Part shown: positions 6,174 to 7,171 of the stretch, piece by piece
How positions within the stretch are numbered: the stretch's first letter is position 1
Layout of the letters: every line of letters begins with the position of its first letter
NCBI GenBank assembly: GCA_009885905.1
Contig: VFJU01000568.1
Location: 1-7,171 of the forward strand
Length of the DNA stretch: 7,171 nucleotides
Direction of reading: 5' to 3'
From: Verrucomicrobiota bacterium
Lineage (GTDB): Bacteria; Verrucomicrobiota; Verrucomicrobiia; Verrucomicrobiales; Akkermansiaceae
The notes under the pieces: model-generated
The model's database searches: none
Told to the model about the DNA's origin: nothing
Seen by the model: the letters and a program-made list of their open reading frames with translations, nothing else
Translations under genes and position numbers: made by a program

Positions 6174-6329
6174 ATGAAATATTTCATCGTTATCGCAACA
6201 CTGCTAGCGCTAAATTCTTGCAACACCATCATCGGCATGGGCCGTGATACCAAAGCGAGCTACCTCTGGACGAAGCAGAAAATTCAAGGGGAAGAAGCAG
6301 CGGAGCACGCCGATGCCCCGGTGTATTAA
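6174..6329 (+). CDS. Small entericidin-like lipoprotein
   Basis: This 51-residue gene starts MKYFIVIATLLALNSCNTII. The basic start, hydrophobic run (3-13) and lipobox LNSC with the lipidated cysteine at 16 mark it as a lipoprotein exported and anchored to a membrane; the mature part is only about 36 residues. The stretch CNTIIGMGRD (16-25) resembles the CNTxxGxGxD signature of the entericidin family (EcnA/EcnB), small envelope lipoproteins whose role outside the enterobacterial toxin/antidote pair is unclear. The remainder (LWTKQKIQGEEAAEHADAPVY) is polar and acidic at the end. No partner entericidin gene is next to it. A strong stem-loop terminator follows at once, so it appears to be a single-gene transcript. 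The lipoprotein call is strong, family membership is likely. Confidence 0.78.
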   Translation: MKYFIVIATLLALNSCNTIIGMGRDTKASYLWTKQKIQGEEAAEHADAPVY

Positions 6330-6357
6330 TCAATTGCCCAGCGGCAGTTGAAATTTT
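6330..6357 (+). terminator. Rho-independent terminator after the lipoprotein gene
   Basis: CAATTGCC (6331-6338) and GGCAGTTG (6343-6350) form an eight-pair stem, with one G-U pair, around a CAGC loop. Closing T6330/A6351 adds a ninth pair. AAATTTT follows, with the T-tract at 6354-6357. It begins one base after the TAA of the lipoprotein gene and separates it from pgsA, which would then need its own promoter or read-through. Confidence 0.6.
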
Positions 6358-6396
6358 CGAGTTTCGCAAACTGGATGATTCTGCTTTCGTAGATTT

Positions 6397-6975
6397 GTGA
6401 CATTTGCCAGTAAAATCACCATCGCGCGAATCTGCTTGGTTCCGGTCTATGCGGTTTTGGCGTTCTGCTACGGATACACCGTGAAGATCACCCATCCAGA
6501 TGAACGCTTGCGGTGGTGGGCACTGGGTATTTTCGTTCTAGCAGCCTCTACGGATGGTATCGATGGATGGGTCGCGAGGCGCTACAATCAATGCTCCAAA
6601 TTCGGCGCCTATATTGACCCCATCGCCGACAAAGCCCTCTTACTAACTGGTGTGATCACCCTATCGCTGGTGGACTGGGGTACACCCGGTTGGCGGCTAC
6701 CGCTGTGGTTCGCGGTCGTTGTTGTTCTGCGTGACTGCATCATCCTCGGCGGCATCAAAATTCTTTACGTGAATCATCGTGAGGTAAACATCGTCCCGCA
6801 CTGGACAGGAAAAATTTGCACGATCACGCAAATGTTCTCCATCGGCTGGGTGATGCTGCGTCTCACCGACATTTCTCCAAATTATCCGTGCGCTGTCGCA
6901 GGATTTTTCACTGCCTGGTCTGGCATCGCCTACATCCGACAAGGGCAAAAAATCCTACACGGACAAGCAGTTTGA
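6397..6975 (+). CDS. pgsA: CDP-diacylglycerol--glycerol-3-phosphate 3-phosphatidyltransferase
   Basis: This 192-residue integral membrane enzyme belongs to the CDP-alcohol phosphatidyltransferase family. It carries the complete signature D(x)2DG(x)2AR(x)8G(x)3D(x)3D: D53, D56, G57, A60, R61, G70, D74 and D78, in DGIDGWVARRYNQ and GAYIDPIADK. The length and the N-terminal SKITIARICLVP block fit PgsA, which makes phosphatidylglycerolphosphate from CDP-diacylglycerol and glycerol-3-phosphate, the committed step to phosphatidylglycerol and cardiolipin. About six hydrophobic segments are visible (near 8-27, 40-52, 81-93, 102-120, 140-156 and 164-180). The start is GTG at 6397: the in-frame TGA at 6376-6378 leaves no ATG or better choice. 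A related family member (for example a different alcohol acceptor) cannot be excluded, but PgsA is the simplest reading. Confidence 0.85.
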   Translation: MTFASKITIARICLVPVYAVLAFCYGYTVKITHPDERLRWWALGIFVLAASTDGIDGWVARRYNQCSKFGAYIDPIADKALLLTGVITLSLVDWGTPGWRLPLWFAVVVVLRDCIILGGIKILYVNHREVNIVPHWTGKICTITQMFSIGWVMLRLTDISPNYPCAVAGFFTAWSGIAYIRQGQKILHGQAV

Positions 6976-6987
6976 TAATCTATCCAC

Positions 6988-7004
6988 TCAGGCTGAAATC
7001 CTGA
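6988..7004 (+). terminator. Weak candidate terminator after pgsA
   Basis: TCAGG (6988-6992) and CCTGA (7000-7004) form a five-pair stem with a seven-base loop, 13 bases after the pgsA stop. CTA and TAG outside it could add three pairs across a bulge. Only a loose ATTCTTT follows, so its strength is doubtful. Confidence 0.25.
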
Positions 7005-7030
7005 TAGGGAAATTCTTTGTCGTACTAACT

Positions 7031-7050
7031 GAAAACACCGCAACCTGCGG
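7031..7050 (-). terminator. Rho-independent terminator for ilvN
   Basis: Read on the minus strand, CCGCA, a GGT loop, then TGCGG make a short GC-rich hairpin (7050-7038). It is followed by TGTTTT (7037-7032). It begins four bases after the ilvN stop. The stem is only five pairs, so it is a plausible but not strong terminator. Confidence 0.45.
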
Positions 7051-7053
7051 CAA

Positions 7054-7171
7054 TCACGTCGGTTGCTCGCCTCTTGCCATCACGACCTTGCCGGTACGGA
7101 CCGTCTCGATGATTTCAAACTGCGAAAACATGGTGATGGCCGCATCGATCTTGGGGGAGTCACCCGACACC
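7054..7171 (-). CDS. ilvN: Acetolactate synthase small (regulatory) subunit, C-terminal end
   Basis: Only the last 38 codons and the TGA are inside the window; the gene enters from the right edge. The readable end is VSGDSPKIDAAITMFSQFEI followed by IETVRTGKVVMARGEQPT. The pattern GDSPKIDA, a hydrophobic helix, then E(T)VRTGKVVMARG is the typical C terminus of IlvN/IlvH proteins (compare the usual VRTGxxALxRG ending), which regulate acetohydroxyacid synthase by valine feedback in branched-chain amino-acid synthesis in the cytoplasm. The main ACT domain lies outside. The gene converges on pgsA. Confidence 0.88.
   Translation of the reverse strand, partial: VSGDSPKIDAAITMFSQFEIIETVRTGKVVMARGEQPT

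Overview
The window looks like chromosomal DNA of a free-living bacterium with roughly balanced GC. It contains a MoxR/DUF58 gene pair, an archaeal-looking GT/GH57 alpha-glucan pair, a cysteine-poor type B ribosomal protein L36, an entericidin-like lipoprotein, pgsA and the end of ilvN. Hardly any start codon has a recognisable Shine-Dalgarno sequence. My best guess is a member of the Verrucomicrobiota/PVC group. This rests on gene content and protein flavour only, with no database search behind it. I see no phage, insertion sequence, CRISPR array, tRNA or rRNA.

Left part (1-1618, minus strand): a MoxR-family AAA+ ATPase gene is followed, with a 3-base stop/start overlap (599-602), by a DUF58 protein gene that runs off the left edge. 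This is the usual start of a MoxR/DUF58/VWA operon, whose later genes lie outside.

Divergent spacer (1619-2214): about 600 bases without a convincing gene. It holds a perfect 36-bp palindrome centred on GCGGCCGC (1981-2016), a second perfect 16-bp palindrome (1747-1762), a short broken reading frame, and a possible two-tier stem just ahead of the next gene.

Middle (2215-4744, plus strand): a glycogen/starch-synthase-like glycosyltransferase and, 28 bases on, a GH57 alpha-amylase-type glycosidase. They are probably co-transcribed and together suggest a small alpha-glucan synthesis and remodelling module. A secreted, probably beta-propeller protein of unknown function follows (4844-5734), possibly from its own promoter.

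Right part: rpmJ (type B L36) on the minus strand, two bases-to-spare genes on the plus strand (a 51-residue entericidin-like lipoprotein with its own terminator, and pgsA for phosphatidylglycerolphosphate synthesis), then the C-terminal end of ilvN (acetolactate synthase regulatory subunit) on the minus strand, converging on pgsA. Four genes are easy to miss: the edge-truncated DUF58 and ilvN genes, and rpmJ and the lipoprotein, which are very short.

I do not see a clearly new defence or mobile system. The items most worth a second look are the perfect palindrome, the GT/GH57 pair, and the small regulatory-looking palindromes next to rpmJ and the secreted-protein gene.
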